In this document: positions 29,300 to 38,821 of the stretch, one piece after another | Position numbering within the stretch: the stretch's first letter is position 1 | Layout: the number at the start of each line of letters is the position of its first letter | Assembly (NCBI GenBank): GCA_903896595.1 | Contig: CAITYL010000247.1 | Span: forward strand, 1 to 58,274 | Direction: 5' to 3' | From: an uncultured Lentisphaerota bacterium | Lineage (GTDB): Bacteria; Verrucomicrobiota; Lentisphaeria; Oligosphaerales; CAITYL01 | Length of the DNA stretch: 58,274 nt | Notes under the pieces: generated by a model | Seen by the model: only the letters and a program-made list of their open reading frames with translations | Told to the model about the DNA's origin: nothing | Database searches by the model: none | Program-made: the position numbers and the translations under genes

Positions 29300-29410
29300 C
29301 TTGGAAATGAAGACGCTCCCCAAACACGGGGTGCCCTGGTACTTCTCCTCCAGCTTGGCGGAATCTTTGAGAGCGGCCGTGTCCCCCGCTTTGAGGAAGG
29401 CCGCTCCCAA
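29300..29410 (-). pseudogene. Fragment matching the C-terminus of the 36772-37866 hydrolase-like gene
   Basis: 'TAALKDSAKLEEKYQGTP' versus 'KTALKDSAKLAEKYQGTP'; near-identical ~50-nt stretch ACGGGGTGCCCTGGTA.TTCTCC.CCAGCTTGGCGGAATCTTTGAG.GCGG. Confidence 0.7.
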
Positions 29411-29417
29411 CCCCTCG

Positions 29418-30944
29418 TCAAACCTTTTTACGAATTCCGCAGGCCGCCCGGCCGACCCCGGCCATGAGACGGAGGACGGCGTCCTGGGTGGCGTCCGCGT
29501 GCGGGAGTTCGCCAACGATACGGCCCTGGCGCATGACCAGGACCCGGGTGCTGAGGGCGATCACCTCGGGCAGTTCGGAGGAGATTAGGAGGATGGCAAG
29601 CCCCTCCCGGGCAAGGTCATCGAGCAGGGCATGAATCGCGGCCTTGGCGCCCACGTCCACGCCGCGGGTGGGTTCATCGACGATCAGCAGGCGGCCGCCG
29701 CGGGCCAGCCATTTGGCGAGGACGATTTTCTGCTGGTTGCCGCCGCTCAGGGAGTTGACCGGAGCGTCAAGCGAAGCGGCCTTGACCTGAAGCCGGTCGA
29801 AGTAACGCCGGGCGAGTTGCCGTTCCCTGGTAAAATTGAGCATGCCCAGGCGCCGCAGCCGCCCGAGGATGGCCAGGCTGATATTGGCGCGGCACGGCAT
29901 GCCGGGGACACAGCCCTGGCGTTTGCGGTCTTCGGGCACCAGCCCGATGCCGACGCCCATGGCCGCCTTGATGGAGCGGAGCGGGAACGGAGCCCCGTCC
30001 AGGCCGACCTGGCCAGTGACGCGGGAGTCGAGGCCGAAGATCGCCGTGGCCACCTCGCTGCGGCCCGCACCGACCAGGCCGGCAAAACCGACAATTTCAC
30101 CGGCACGCACATCGAAGCTGACATCCTGGAAACGACCCGGCGACGCCAGGCCGCGGACGCGTAGCACAACCTCGCCGGCCGGGGCGGCGAGGTGGCGCGG
30201 GGCATGCGTTTCAAGACTGCGGCCGATCATCATCCGGACCACGGCATCCGGCGTCATCCGCTCCCGGGCAAGGGAACCGACATAACGGCCGTCGCGTAGC
30301 ACGCTGACCTGGTCGCAGAGCCGGAACAGTTCCGGCATGCGGTGCGAGACGTAAATCATGGTCAGCCCGCGCCGCTTGAGCGCTTCGATGAGCGCGAACA
30401 GAGCCTGTGCTTCCGGTTCGGAGAGCGAGCTGGTGGGTTCGTCAAAGACGAGGATGCGGGGGGTGTTCCCGACGGCGGCGGCGATCTGGACCAGTTGTTC
30501 CTGGGCGGTCGAAAGTCCGCCCATCGGGCGCTCCACATCAAGGACGACACCGATCTCGGCGAGGAGCTGGCCGGCGTGGCGCCGCATGGCGTCACGGTCC
30601 AGGAGCAGACCGCCCCAGCGGCGCGGATAATGCCCCATGCAGAGGTTTTCCGCGATGCTGAGATCGGGGCAGAACGCCAGTTCCTGGTGCACCATGGCGA
30701 CACCGGCCGCGAGGGCGGCGCGCGGGGAGCCGAAGCGGTGCGGCACGCCGTCGATGAGCAGCTCGCCGGCATCCGGTTTGTGAATGCCGGCCAATACGTT
30801 ACCCAAGGTCGATTTGCCGGCGCCGTTCTCTCCCATCAGGCCGTGACACTCGCCCCGGGCAATGCCAAAGGAGACCTCATCCAGGGCGGTGACGCCGCCG
30901 AAGGTCTTGGTGATGCCGCGGAACTGGATGAACGGAGCGCTCAT
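29418..30944 (-). CDS. Sugar ABC transporter ATP-binding protein (RbsA/MglA type, two ABC domains)
   Basis: Two Walker regions (GENGAGKST; degenerate second site), 'LSGGNQQKIVLAKWLARGGRLLIVDEPTRGVDVGAK'. Confidence 0.93.
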   Translation of the reverse strand: MSAPFIQFRGITKTFGGVTALDEVSFGIARGECHGLMGENGAGKSTLGNVLAGIHKPDAGELLIDGVPHRFGSPRAALAAGVAMVHQELAFCPDLSIAENLCMGHYPRRWGGLLLDRDAMRRHAGQLLAEIGVVLDVERPMGGLSTAQEQLVQIAAAVGNTPRILVFDEPTSSLSEPEAQALFALIEALKRRGLTMIYVSHRMPELFRLCDQVSVLRDGRYVGSLARERMTPDAVVRMMIGRSLETHAPRHLAAPAGEVVLRVRGLASPGRFQDVSFDVRAGEIVGFAGLVGAGRSEVATAIFGLDSRVTGQVGLDGAPFPLRSIKAAMGVGIGLVPEDRKRQGCVPGMPCRANISLAILGRLRRLGMLNFTRERQLARRYFDRLQVKAASLDAPVNSLSGGNQQKIVLAKWLARGGRLLIVDEPTRGVDVGAKAAIHALLDDLAREGLAILLISSELPEVIALSTRVLVMRQGRIVGELPHADATQDAVLRLMAGVGRAACGIRKKV

Positions 30945-30953
30945 GGTGGCGAC

Positions 30954-31972
30954 TTATTTCTTGCCGAGCCATTTTTCCCAGTTTTTGCCGAACGCGTCGA
31001 CGGTGTCCTTGGTCACCCGGGTCAGGGGATCGATGACAACCGGGGCGGGCGGACTTTTCTGGTTGATAATTTTCTCCAGCAGGATTTCCACCGACTTGGC
31101 GCCCCAGCCATAACAGTCCTGTGCGAAAAGCGCGTCGACATGCCCGGACCGCAGATAGTTCAGTTCCGCGGGCAGCGCGTCACAGGAAACGACCTTGACG
31201 GAGCCTGGCCGCCACTTGAGCGCATCGGCAGTGAAGAGCGGCCAGCCGCCGATCATGGCCCAACCCTGAATGGCGGGATTGGCGTTTTGCGCGTTCTGCA
31301 CGGCCTCCGCGGCCTTCTCCGGGGTCTCCACATGGTAGAAGATACCGGGCTCATTGAGCTTCATCCCCGGGTATTTGGCCAGGGCTTCCCTGGCGCCGGC
31401 GACACGCCGCTGGAGGTTGGGGGCGCTTTGGTTGCCGGCCAGGATGGCAACCGTGCCTTTGCCGCCCATGACCGTGGCGAGTTCCTCCATGATACGGGCG
31501 CCGCAGGCACGGTCATCGGTGCCGTAGTAGGCGAAGCGTTTGCTGTCAGGTGCATCGGAGTCAAAGCAGATGACGGGAATGCCTTTGCCAACCGCCTTGT
31601 CGATGGACGGGGTGACGGTGTTCGCCTCCGAGCAGGAAACCGCGATGCCGTCCACGCCGCGCCGGGCCAGCGCTTCGATGGCTTCAGCCTGCTTGGTGGC
31701 GTCTTCATCGTTGGGGGTGCGAACCTCGATCTCGATCACGGCCTGGTATTTCGGCCCGAGCGTTCTGGCCGCGTCAAGCGCGCCGGCCTGGGCCGCCTGG
31801 AAGACATCATTGGTCAGGCTCTTGCCAATGAAGCCGATGATGATTTTGCGCTTGGCGCTGTCGCCGGCGGTGCCGGGCCGGTGCCGGCTTGCTTGCCGCA
31901 GCCGCCGGCGGTCATGCCGACCAAAGCGGCGCCGAGAATGAAAGGCAGGGCGGAAGCGAGGATCTTGTTCAT
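30954..31972 (-). pseudogene. Sugar-binding lipoprotein of the ABC transporter, with an apparent frameshift near 31860-31890
   Basis: Signal/lipobox MNKILASALPFILGAALVGMTAGGCGKQ in one frame reaching a stop; mature part KRKIIIGFIGKSLTNDVFQAAQAGALDAARTLGPKYQAVIEIEVRTPND in another frame, joined to ORF 30954..31739. Confidence 0.8.
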
Positions 31973-32037
31973 GGTTTCTCCTGGGGTTGGGGGACGGTGG
32001 CAGGCGCGTTATTGCACGTGATGAAAGCGGCCGTTTG

Positions 32038-33168
32038 CTAACTCCTGGTTTCCGGCCCGGGCGTCACCGGTGGCGGTGGGGGCGCGGCCGGGAGCGGTGC
32101 GGAACGCCGGCGGCCCAGGCAACCGCTAAGCCGGTCCAGCGACACGGCCACGATGATGGCAAGGCCGATAATCACCAGCCGGTATTCCTGGGCGAGACGC
32201 AGGATAAGGATGCCGTTCTCGATGAGGGCAATGACCAGAGTGCCAAGCAACGCGCCGATGGCCGTGCCGCGGCCGCCTTGCAGGCTGGCGCCACCGACCA
32301 CAGCGGCCGCGATGACGGTGAGTTCATAGCCCGAGCCGGTACTGGTCGAAGCGGTGCCGAAGCGGCCCAGGGACACCATGCCGGCCACGCCGGCGGCCAG
32401 GCCGGCAATGGCGTAGGTGCGCAACTTGATGGCACCGACGCCCAGGCCGCTGAACCGGGCGGCTTCCTCGTTGCCGCCGACGGCATACGTCTCGCGGCCG
32501 GCGACCATCAGCCGCAGATAGAACCAGCCCAGCGCGACGCAGATCAGCATGATGGCCAGGGGCATAAGCTGCATCCCCATGATTTCGAGGCGCATGAAGT
32601 CGGTGGTGAAGGCGGCGGGCAGATGCTTGCCGGCGGCGGGCAGGGTTTTCTCCGCCGGCAGCACATTGGCCAGACCACGAAAGACGCTCATCGTGCCGAG
32701 GGTCACGATGAACGGGTGCAGCGACAGCCCGACAATGAGCCCGCCGTTGACCAGCCCGCACAGCAGGCCGATGCCCGTCGGCACCAGAATGGCGACCGGC
32801 AAAACCAGCATGGCCGGCGCGTCCGGCGGCAGGGCTTGCAGGGCCGCGGCGCCGCCCAGGGCGGCCAGGGCCATGATGGCGCCGACCGAGATGTCGATAC
32901 CACCGGTGATGATCACCAGGGTCAGGCCGACGGCCATGATCGCGTAATACGACATCGGCGTGGCGATGCCGTCGATCAGGTTGTCGAAACTGAGAAAAAG
33001 ATTGGGGCGGCCGGGGCTCGCATCATACCAGCCGTACAAGCTGAGAACCGCTGCCAGCAGGATGACGACCAGCACCAGCCCCAGCTCCTGCGCAGCGACG
33101 AAGCGAAACCGCCGTGGCGACCGAACCGGCACGGCGGCGGCGTCCATGGGCGAAGGTGAAGCGTTCAT
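32038..33168 (-). CDS. Sugar ABC transporter permease (RbsC type)
   Basis: 'TGGIDISVGAIMALAALGGA', 'LHPFIVTLGTMSVFRGLANV', multiple TM helices; same strand as ATPase and binding protein. Confidence 0.9.
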   Translation of the reverse strand: MNASPSPMDAAAVPVRSPRRFRFVAAQELGLVLVVILLAAVLSLYGWYDASPGRPNLFLSFDNLIDGIATPMSYYAIMAVGLTLVIITGGIDISVGAIMALAALGGAAALQALPPDAPAMLVLPVAILVPTGIGLLCGLVNGGLIVGLSLHPFIVTLGTMSVFRGLANVLPAEKTLPAAGKHLPAAFTTDFMRLEIMGMQLMPLAIMLICVALGWFYLRLMVAGRETYAVGGNEEAARFSGLGVGAIKLRTYAIAGLAAGVAGMVSLGRFGTASTSTGSGYELTVIAAAVVGGASLQGGRGTAIGALLGTLVIALIENGILILRLAQEYRLVIIGLAIIVAVSLDRLSGCLGRRRSAPLPAAPPPPPVTPGPETRS

Positions 33169-33532
33169 AAGCGGGAGCCGCGGCCCCTTTCATGAAGCGG
33201 TTAAGAGTGTTCCCGAAATGCCACATGGCGAACTGTCGGGCAACATAATCCACCTTCGGGCGGAAAGGCAAAGGTGTCCGTGAAGTAGTCATAACCGGTC
33301 TATGAACGTGAGACAGACAATCTTGTCTGTCCTGGCCTTCCGCAGGGTTGCGGCGCGACGGCATTCCTATTCCCGGTGCTTCTCTTGCTGGGGCGATTTA
33401 CGGTTTGATCCGCGTGCCGGCACACCCCGCAACCATCCCGCCGACAACGCCCAGACGAGAAGCACCGCGGCACACTTGGATACGGCCTTGGTGACCACAA
33501 CAGCAACTCGGTTCATCGTTATAACCTTCAGC

Positions 33533-33763
33533 CTACAGCCTAAAAAGCTTCAGCCTAACGCCGTCCCCACTCACCACGAGTAACGCACCTTGTAGGTGGC
33601 GGCAGAGGTGCTCGACCACGCGAATTTCGACCGCCACATTCTTATGATTGCGCAGCGTGATCTCGAAGGCTTCCTCCGACCAATGGTTGGAGTTGTCCAC
33701 CTTGAACTCGGTGCGGCGGCGTTCCCCCACCAGGTCGAAGGCATTGCCGGTGCAGACCGTCAC
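33533..33763 (-). pseudogene. C-terminal fragment of a DUF4139-type protein
   Basis: 'VTVCTGNAFDLVGERRRTEFKVDNSNHWSEEAFEITLRNHKNVAVEIRVVEHL' resembles DUF4139 C-termini; no upstream domain in frame. Confidence 0.65.
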
Positions 33764-33831
33764 GTCACACGCGATGCGGTTCGCCCGGGCAATACCAGTG
33801 CGCCATAATGCAGGTCGGTGAGCCGGTCAGT

Positions 33832-35238
33832 TCAACACATACCCCGTTGGCGGCGCCGCAGGAGGCCCGCCGCGCCAAGCACCAGGAACAGCAAGGCCGA
33901 TGGCTCGGGAACCGAATAGGTCAGCACCAGGTTCCGGCCGGCGTCGGCCAACGAAAAAGTCCACGAGGACCCAGCCGCCACCGGCGCCGTGAAGTTGGCC
34001 AGGGTGTACCCGACGTAGGCGAGACCGGAAATCCCTTCACTGGCCGTGGCGATGGTCCACGAATAGGTGGTGCCCGCGTCCCACTGTTTGGGATCCCCGG
34101 AAAGGTTTTCGAGATCGAGACTGGTGATGTCCACGGTGGTGGGAGAGGTGATATGGAGCACCCCTTTGATGTTCAGGAAATCAAAGCCGGGATCCGTGCC
34201 CCGCAACACATCCTGGATCCCCCCGTTGTCCGTCACCTGGTTCAGCTCCCATTGGTAGGTGCCGCCATTCCACGTCGTGTCACCGGCGTCAAAGGCACCG
34301 GGGCTGTTGCCGGGGGCGATGGTGCCGCCATTGAGGATGAGCGTGTTGACGATGCCCGTACCCTTGATCGTGGCACCGGCCATCACGGTGGTCGTGCCGC
34401 CCAGCGTCAGCCCGTTGGTGTTAAGGGTGGCGCCAGACTGGAGGTTCGTTGTCGCCGCCCCCGCGACATTGGCCAGCGTGCCGGACTGGTAGTCGATGGC
34501 GTTGCCAATGGCCAAATTATTGAGGTCAAGAGTGCCGCCGCTGACCGTGACCGTCCCGGTTCCCAGCGCGTTGACTTGGTTCACCTCCAACACCCCGCCA
34601 TTGACCGTGGTGCCGCCGCTGTAACTGTTGGCGCCGGCCAACGCCACCGTGCCCAGACCGGTTTTGCGGATCGTGACCAGGTCGCTGTCACCGTTGCGAA
34701 TCGACGCGTTGACGGTCAGCACGTTGGTTTCGCTCTGATTATCCAGGACCAAGGTGGACAAGCCGCCGACCCCGGCGGTCAGCACACCGTCATTGACCGT
34801 GCTCCCCAAGGTCAGGGAGCCGGCGGTCATGGCGACGGAAATGGCACCCGTCGAGGCAATGCCCTCACCAATGGTCAGGGAGTGCCCGTTCATGGCCACC
34901 GTCACATCATTTCCAGCCGCGGCGACTTGCGCCATCCCGGCGATCATGCAATCGGCGTTCATCCGCACGCTTCCGCTGGTGGCGTTGGGGGTGCTGAGCT
35001 GGACCGTGTCGGTGGGGGCGATCAGCGGCTCCAAAGTCCGCTTGCTCGTATTGGCATTGTCCAGAACCCCGCCCCGGCACGCCAAGTTGACGGGACCGTC
35101 GTACGCCAAATCAAAAGCCACCCGGGCGGCTCTGGAAATGGAGACTTCGCCATCCAGTTTTCCGACCGTTCCCGACACATAAACCGTATTTCCCGCTTGA
35201 ACAACCCCGTTGGCCTCGAAAAACGCCCAGCCATTCAT
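33832..35238 (-). CDS. PEP-CTERM protein with autotransporter-associated beta-strand repeats; apparently 5'-truncated
   Basis: 'YSGGTTVNGGVLEVNQVNALGTGTVTVSGGTLDLNN', C-terminal 'VPEPSALLFLVLGAAGLLRRRQRG'; no signal peptide at the start. Confidence 0.8.
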   Translation of the reverse strand: MNGWAFFEANGVVQAGNTVYVSGTVGKLDGEVSISRAARVAFDLAYDGPVNLACRGGVLDNANTSKRTLEPLIAPTDTVQLSTPNATSGSVRMNADCMIAGMAQVAAAGNDVTVAMNGHSLTIGEGIASTGAISVAMTAGSLTLGSTVNDGVLTAGVGGLSTLVLDNQSETNVLTVNASIRNGDSDLVTIRKTGLGTVALAGANSYSGGTTVNGGVLEVNQVNALGTGTVTVSGGTLDLNNLAIGNAIDYQSGTLANVAGAATTNLQSGATLNTNGLTLGGTTTVMAGATIKGTGIVNTLILNGGTIAPGNSPGAFDAGDTTWNGGTYQWELNQVTDNGGIQDVLRGTDPGFDFLNIKGVLHITSPTTVDITSLDLENLSGDPKQWDAGTTYSWTIATASEGISGLAYVGYTLANFTAPVAAGSSWTFSLADAGRNLVLTYSVPEPSALLFLVLGAAGLLRRRQRGMC

Positions 35239-35576
35239 TTCCTGTCCTTATAGATTCGAATAAAGCGCTGTCCGCCATCAGCGCGTTGAACCAGTTCGTA
35301 GGTGACCAGCCAATAAGGGCCTTTACCGTCCGAACTGTTTGTCCAACCGCCCGACTCCATGTAACGCACCGAACTGACAAACCGTTTTGAGACGTCGATC
35401 TTCTTCTCTATCACGTACTTTTCTGCGCGGCTGAGTGCCTCCTGCGCCGACACAGGGGGACGTTGCCTTTCGAGTGTCTGCGCGAAACCTGCAACCGTAA
35501 TAAAAACCAGCACCGAAAGAAAAAAGCGAAGACAGACATTTCGGTTCAGGCGCACACAACTGACATGGGTATTCAT
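35235..35576 (-). CDS. Small secreted hypothetical protein
   Basis: Signal-peptide-like N-terminus 'LRFFLSVLVFITVAGFAQT'. Confidence 0.55.
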   Translation of the reverse strand: MNTHVSCVRLNRNVCLRFFLSVLVFITVAGFAQTLERQRPPVSAQEALSRAEKYVIEKKIDVSKRFVSSVRYMESGGWTNSSDGKGPYWLVTYELVQRADGGQRFIRIYKDRK

Positions 35577-35643
35577 TTCGACGCTCCCAACTTTTGCAAT
35601 GGTTGCGGCTTTCCCGTCCTGCCGGAACTAACTGGATACGCTT

Positions 35644-36117
35644 CTACTTCCGGGTGAAGACGTAATGTTTTCCGTCCCGGTGGTCAAACTTCAAAACCTT
35701 GCCAACGGTTTTCATGTTGAAACGCGAATCAAAGTCAACCGTCACCGTTTTCATGACAAACGTGATCGGACGCATTGACGAGAGAGAGGGGCCAATGCCG
35801 GATTCAGTGACCATGACCTCCATTTGTCTTATATTTGGGGTGCCCTGTATCAAGTACGTTCCAAGATGTTCTTCAAGTTTTCCCGCTATTTCGTAGTACC
35901 AACGGACAACCGCATCCGTCTCAAAGGTCATTTTGCGCAAGGATGGTTCATCCTCACCCTTGCTGTCGAAAACCAAGTCCTTTGCCACCTCCCAGTCACC
36001 TCTCAAGTCCTGTTCCAAGGCTTGCTCAGACGTTGCATCTCTGGCACAACCTACACCCGGGAAAACGCAAAACACAAGAAGCGCCATTACAGCCTTGATT
36101 GCAAGCGATGTCCGCAT
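35644..36117 (-). CDS. Hypothetical lipoprotein
   Basis: 'MRTSLAIKAVMALLVFCVFPGVGCA' lipobox. Confidence 0.6.
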   Translation of the reverse strand: MRTSLAIKAVMALLVFCVFPGVGCARDATSEQALEQDLRGDWEVAKDLVFDSKGEDEPSLRKMTFETDAVVRWYYEIAGKLEEHLGTYLIQGTPNIRQMEVMVTESGIGPSLSSMRPITFVMKTVTVDFDSRFNMKTVGKVLKFDHRDGKHYVFTRK

Positions 36118-36194
36118 TATCTCATCTCCGGGAAGTTTTCTCCGTTCTCTCCGGATTTCTCCTGTTCAAATTCATGAATAATTCAGACCAACCC

Positions 36195-36416
36195 TTACCC
36201 TGCCGAGTGACCGGTTTGCGGGACCTGCGGCGGAGGCGGAGGGTACTGTTCGCCGTCTTGCGTGTTGGTGTCTTTGAGATGCCTGCCAAGTCTCTGAAAA
36301 TAGATAGCTAAAAGAATGGCCATGCCGAGAACGTCCACCCAGGAGGTTTGCTCCATGGATTGACCGATGCCGGTCTTCAGGAATTCAAGGCCAACGATTA
36401 CAGGAATCATGATCAC
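36195..36416 (-). CDS. Small membrane protein, hypothetical
   Basis: One TM segment and a proline-rich tail; weak support. Confidence 0.35.
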   Translation of the reverse strand: MIMIPVIVGLEFLKTGIGQSMEQTSWVDVLGMAILLAIYFQRLGRHLKDTNTQDGEQYPPPPPQVPQTGHSAG

Positions 36417-36563
36417 CGAAAAACGGATGCCAACGACCCAACCGAGGACAACGGATTTCTGGATGAAATCGTATCCGGTTTTTCCGCCATTTTGGCGATA
36501 GCAACTGTTCTTTTACCGGTTTGACACGAATGAAGTACATGTTGAGGTTCTCCTGCGTAGCTA

Positions 36564-36726
36564 TACCGCGTTAGGATGAAAACTGAATTAAACCGCAGAT
36601 TGCCGAATGTTGAACCGCAAAATCTTGAGGTCATTGCTGTCCTTCATCGGATTTCCTTCGTTATTCGGACCTCAATATTCGTCACTCTGCGGTTGAAAAG
36701 TTAATTTTTCATCCTAACGCAGTATA
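36564..36726. repeat. Inverted pair of TATACYGCGTTAGG elements (~160 bp)
   Basis: tataccgcgttaggatgaaaactgaattaaaccgcaga ... tctgcggttgaaaagttaatttttcatcctaacgcagtata. Confidence 0.8.
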
Positions 36727-36771
36727 ATACGGTCGTTCAGCCATGGCCTCCAGGCCCGCCGCCGGGGCCCG

Positions 36772-37866
36772 TCATTTCTGTGCCGGCTCCCCCAGCCGGC
36801 GAAAGATTTCCTCCCACGGGGTGCCCTGGTATTTCTCCGCCAGCTTGGCGGAATCTTTGAGGGCGGTCTTGGGCAGGGTGTTCGCCACCCAGTCGCTGGG
36901 CTTGGTGGCGAAATAGGTGCCGACGTACTGGTTCTGCGCCTTCAGTGCCGCCCGGTAGGTGATGACCTCGGGCTTGCTCTTGAGCCGGTCACGGATGCTT
37001 TTGGCTTTCAGCGATTCCGTGGCGCCCAAAGAGGCCAGCAGCCCCGCCCATTCGAAGGCCCGTTCCGGCCGGGATTCCAGGTCCGCATTGATCTGCTCCA
37101 GCATTTTGGCGGCCAACGCGTTGCGATCCTTGACCAGCGGGGGATCGCGCTTGCCCCGCAACGAACTGGCGTTGATCCAGGTCATGCCCTCCCAGATCAG
37201 GTCTTCATTGGCCCATTCGTGGACGCCGGGGAAAAAGACCAGCCGGCTGTCGCGCCCCGTCAGGTCGCGGTCGGTGCAGGCCATATCCCAGCGGTTGAAA
37301 CAGTTGGTGCCGCACAGCCCGTAGACGGTCATGTTGCCGAGGTCCTCCTTGTTGCGTCCCGCCCCGCACGGCAGGACGCCGATGAAATGGGAGCGCGCCG
37401 CCGCCGCCAGTCCAAACGCCATCCGCGCGCCGCCGGAAAAGCCGGAGCTCATCAGCCGGTCCGGATCCGCCGCCACCCGCGACGGCAAGTCATTGGTCAT
37501 GGCCACAATGGCCTTGCCAGCGTCGTCGAATCCATTCTTTGACTGCACGGAAACCGCCAGGATGATGCCGTTGAAGTCGGCCCCCTTACGGTAGCGGTCC
37601 AAGGTGCCCGGATCGCCGCCGCCCGGATTCATGACCAACATTGCCGGCCACGTGCGGTCGGCGGTGTACTGGGGCGGCAGATACACGTGATAGGACCACT
37701 TGGCGTCCGACTTGCAGACCAGGGCGGGCGTCACCTCGCCCACCGGAAAGGTCTCATAGGCGGGCTTGCCGGCGCCGGGCTTGTCCCCCGCGGACTTTCC
37801 CCAAGCCACCAGCGACAACGGCAAAACCACCGTCGCCAAAACGGCGCAAGACCAGGTGCGTGTCAT
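36772..37866 (-). CDS. Secreted alpha/beta-hydrolase-like (PHB depolymerase/esterase-like) protein
   Basis: Signal peptide; 'SYHVYLPPQYTADRTWPAMLVMNPGG', 'DRLMSSGFSGGARMAFGLAA' (GxSGG). Confidence 0.65.
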   Translation of the reverse strand: MTRTWSCAVLATVVLPLSLVAWGKSAGDKPGAGKPAYETFPVGEVTPALVCKSDAKWSYHVYLPPQYTADRTWPAMLVMNPGGGDPGTLDRYRKGADFNGIILAVSVQSKNGFDDAGKAIVAMTNDLPSRVAADPDRLMSSGFSGGARMAFGLAAAARSHFIGVLPCGAGRNKEDLGNMTVYGLCGTNCFNRWDMACTDRDLTGRDSRLVFFPGVHEWANEDLIWEGMTWINASSLRGKRDPPLVKDRNALAAKMLEQINADLESRPERAFEWAGLLASLGATESLKAKSIRDRLKSKPEVITYRAALKAQNQYVGTYFATKPSDWVANTLPKTALKDSAKLAEKYQGTPWEEIFRRLGEPAQK

Positions 37867-37927
37867 ATTTTCTTTCGTGCTCTCTGCGTTCTTTCGCGGT
37901 GAATTATTAGCGGCATCCGCCGCCCCT

Positions 37928-38821
37928 TCAGTGGCCGGACGGTTCAGCCTTGGGCGGCTGCACCGTCAAACGCTGGCCAAGCAATACACAGTTATACAGC
38001 GCGCGGCTGACCTCATAACGAGTCAGGAAACGATTGCTACCCGGCGCTTCTTCGTGTGACACCACCACCTGCTGATCGAGGTCGTAAATGCGCGCCACCA
38101 AGGTCTCATGTTGCCAGACGGCAGGATTCGCCAGATCAATATCAGAGGAGAAACTGAATAGTTTGCGCCCGGACTCCCAAAACACCCAGATTTCATTCGC
38201 CACCGGGGACAGCGGCGCGAAATGGACGATCTTGGCATCGGCAGGGGCATTGGCGGGGAGTAACCCTTCCTTGGCCGCCTCTTTGCGAAGCGCCTGTCGC
38301 AGACGCGCAACCAGTGCCGGATCGGGATAATCGCGCTGGGCCCGGGTGCGGAAGAGGTAGTCGCGCATCTCCTGCATCTCGACCTCGACCACTTCCGAGC
38401 CTTGGGGCATGCGGGCGGGCAGATCCCCGCGAATCACCTGGGTAATCCTGAAGGTTGTGCTTTTAACGTCTGTATTCAACTCCTCAATGCGGTAGTCCGC
38501 CTTTTTGACCCTCACGCGGAGATTTAACTGCGGCAGCAGAATCTCCCCCAACACGCTGCGGTCGCCCGGATCGAGAGGGACATCCAAACGTCGGGCCCAA
38601 AACACCACCTGCTTGGCACCGACAAGGCGTTCCAATTCGGCTTCGTCCAACTGCCACTGATAAAGATACCGAACAATTTCGAACAAGTAGGGCTTCTGAA
38701 CCAACTCCACAGGCACGGCTGGAACGCCCGCGGCCGTGGCCGGCGACACGTTCTGACCGGTGGACACCAGCCCCGCCACCATCAGCGACAAGACCACACT
38801 GACGATTTTTCCGCTGCTCAT
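37928..38821 (-). CDS. Secreted hypothetical protein
   Basis: Signal peptide; ATGA overlap with upstream gene. Confidence 0.6.
   Translation of the reverse strand: MSSGKIVSVVLSLMVAGLVSTGQNVSPATAAGVPAVPVELVQKPYLFEIVRYLYQWQLDEAELERLVGAKQVVFWARRLDVPLDPGDRSVLGEILLPQLNLRVRVKKADYRIEELNTDVKSTTFRITQVIRGDLPARMPQGSEVVEVEMQEMRDYLFRTRAQRDYPDPALVARLRQALRKEAAKEGLLPANAPADAKIVHFAPLSPVANEIWVFWESGRKLFSFSSDIDLANPAVWQHETLVARIYDLDQQVVVSHEEAPGSNRFLTRYEVSRALYNCVLLGQRLTVQPPKAEPSGH

Noticed and set aside
30342-33159. Large plus-strand ORFs 30342..32021 and 31987..33159 opposite the ABC transporter operon
   Set aside because: Shadow ORFs with biased composition; the transporter frames carry clear motifs.
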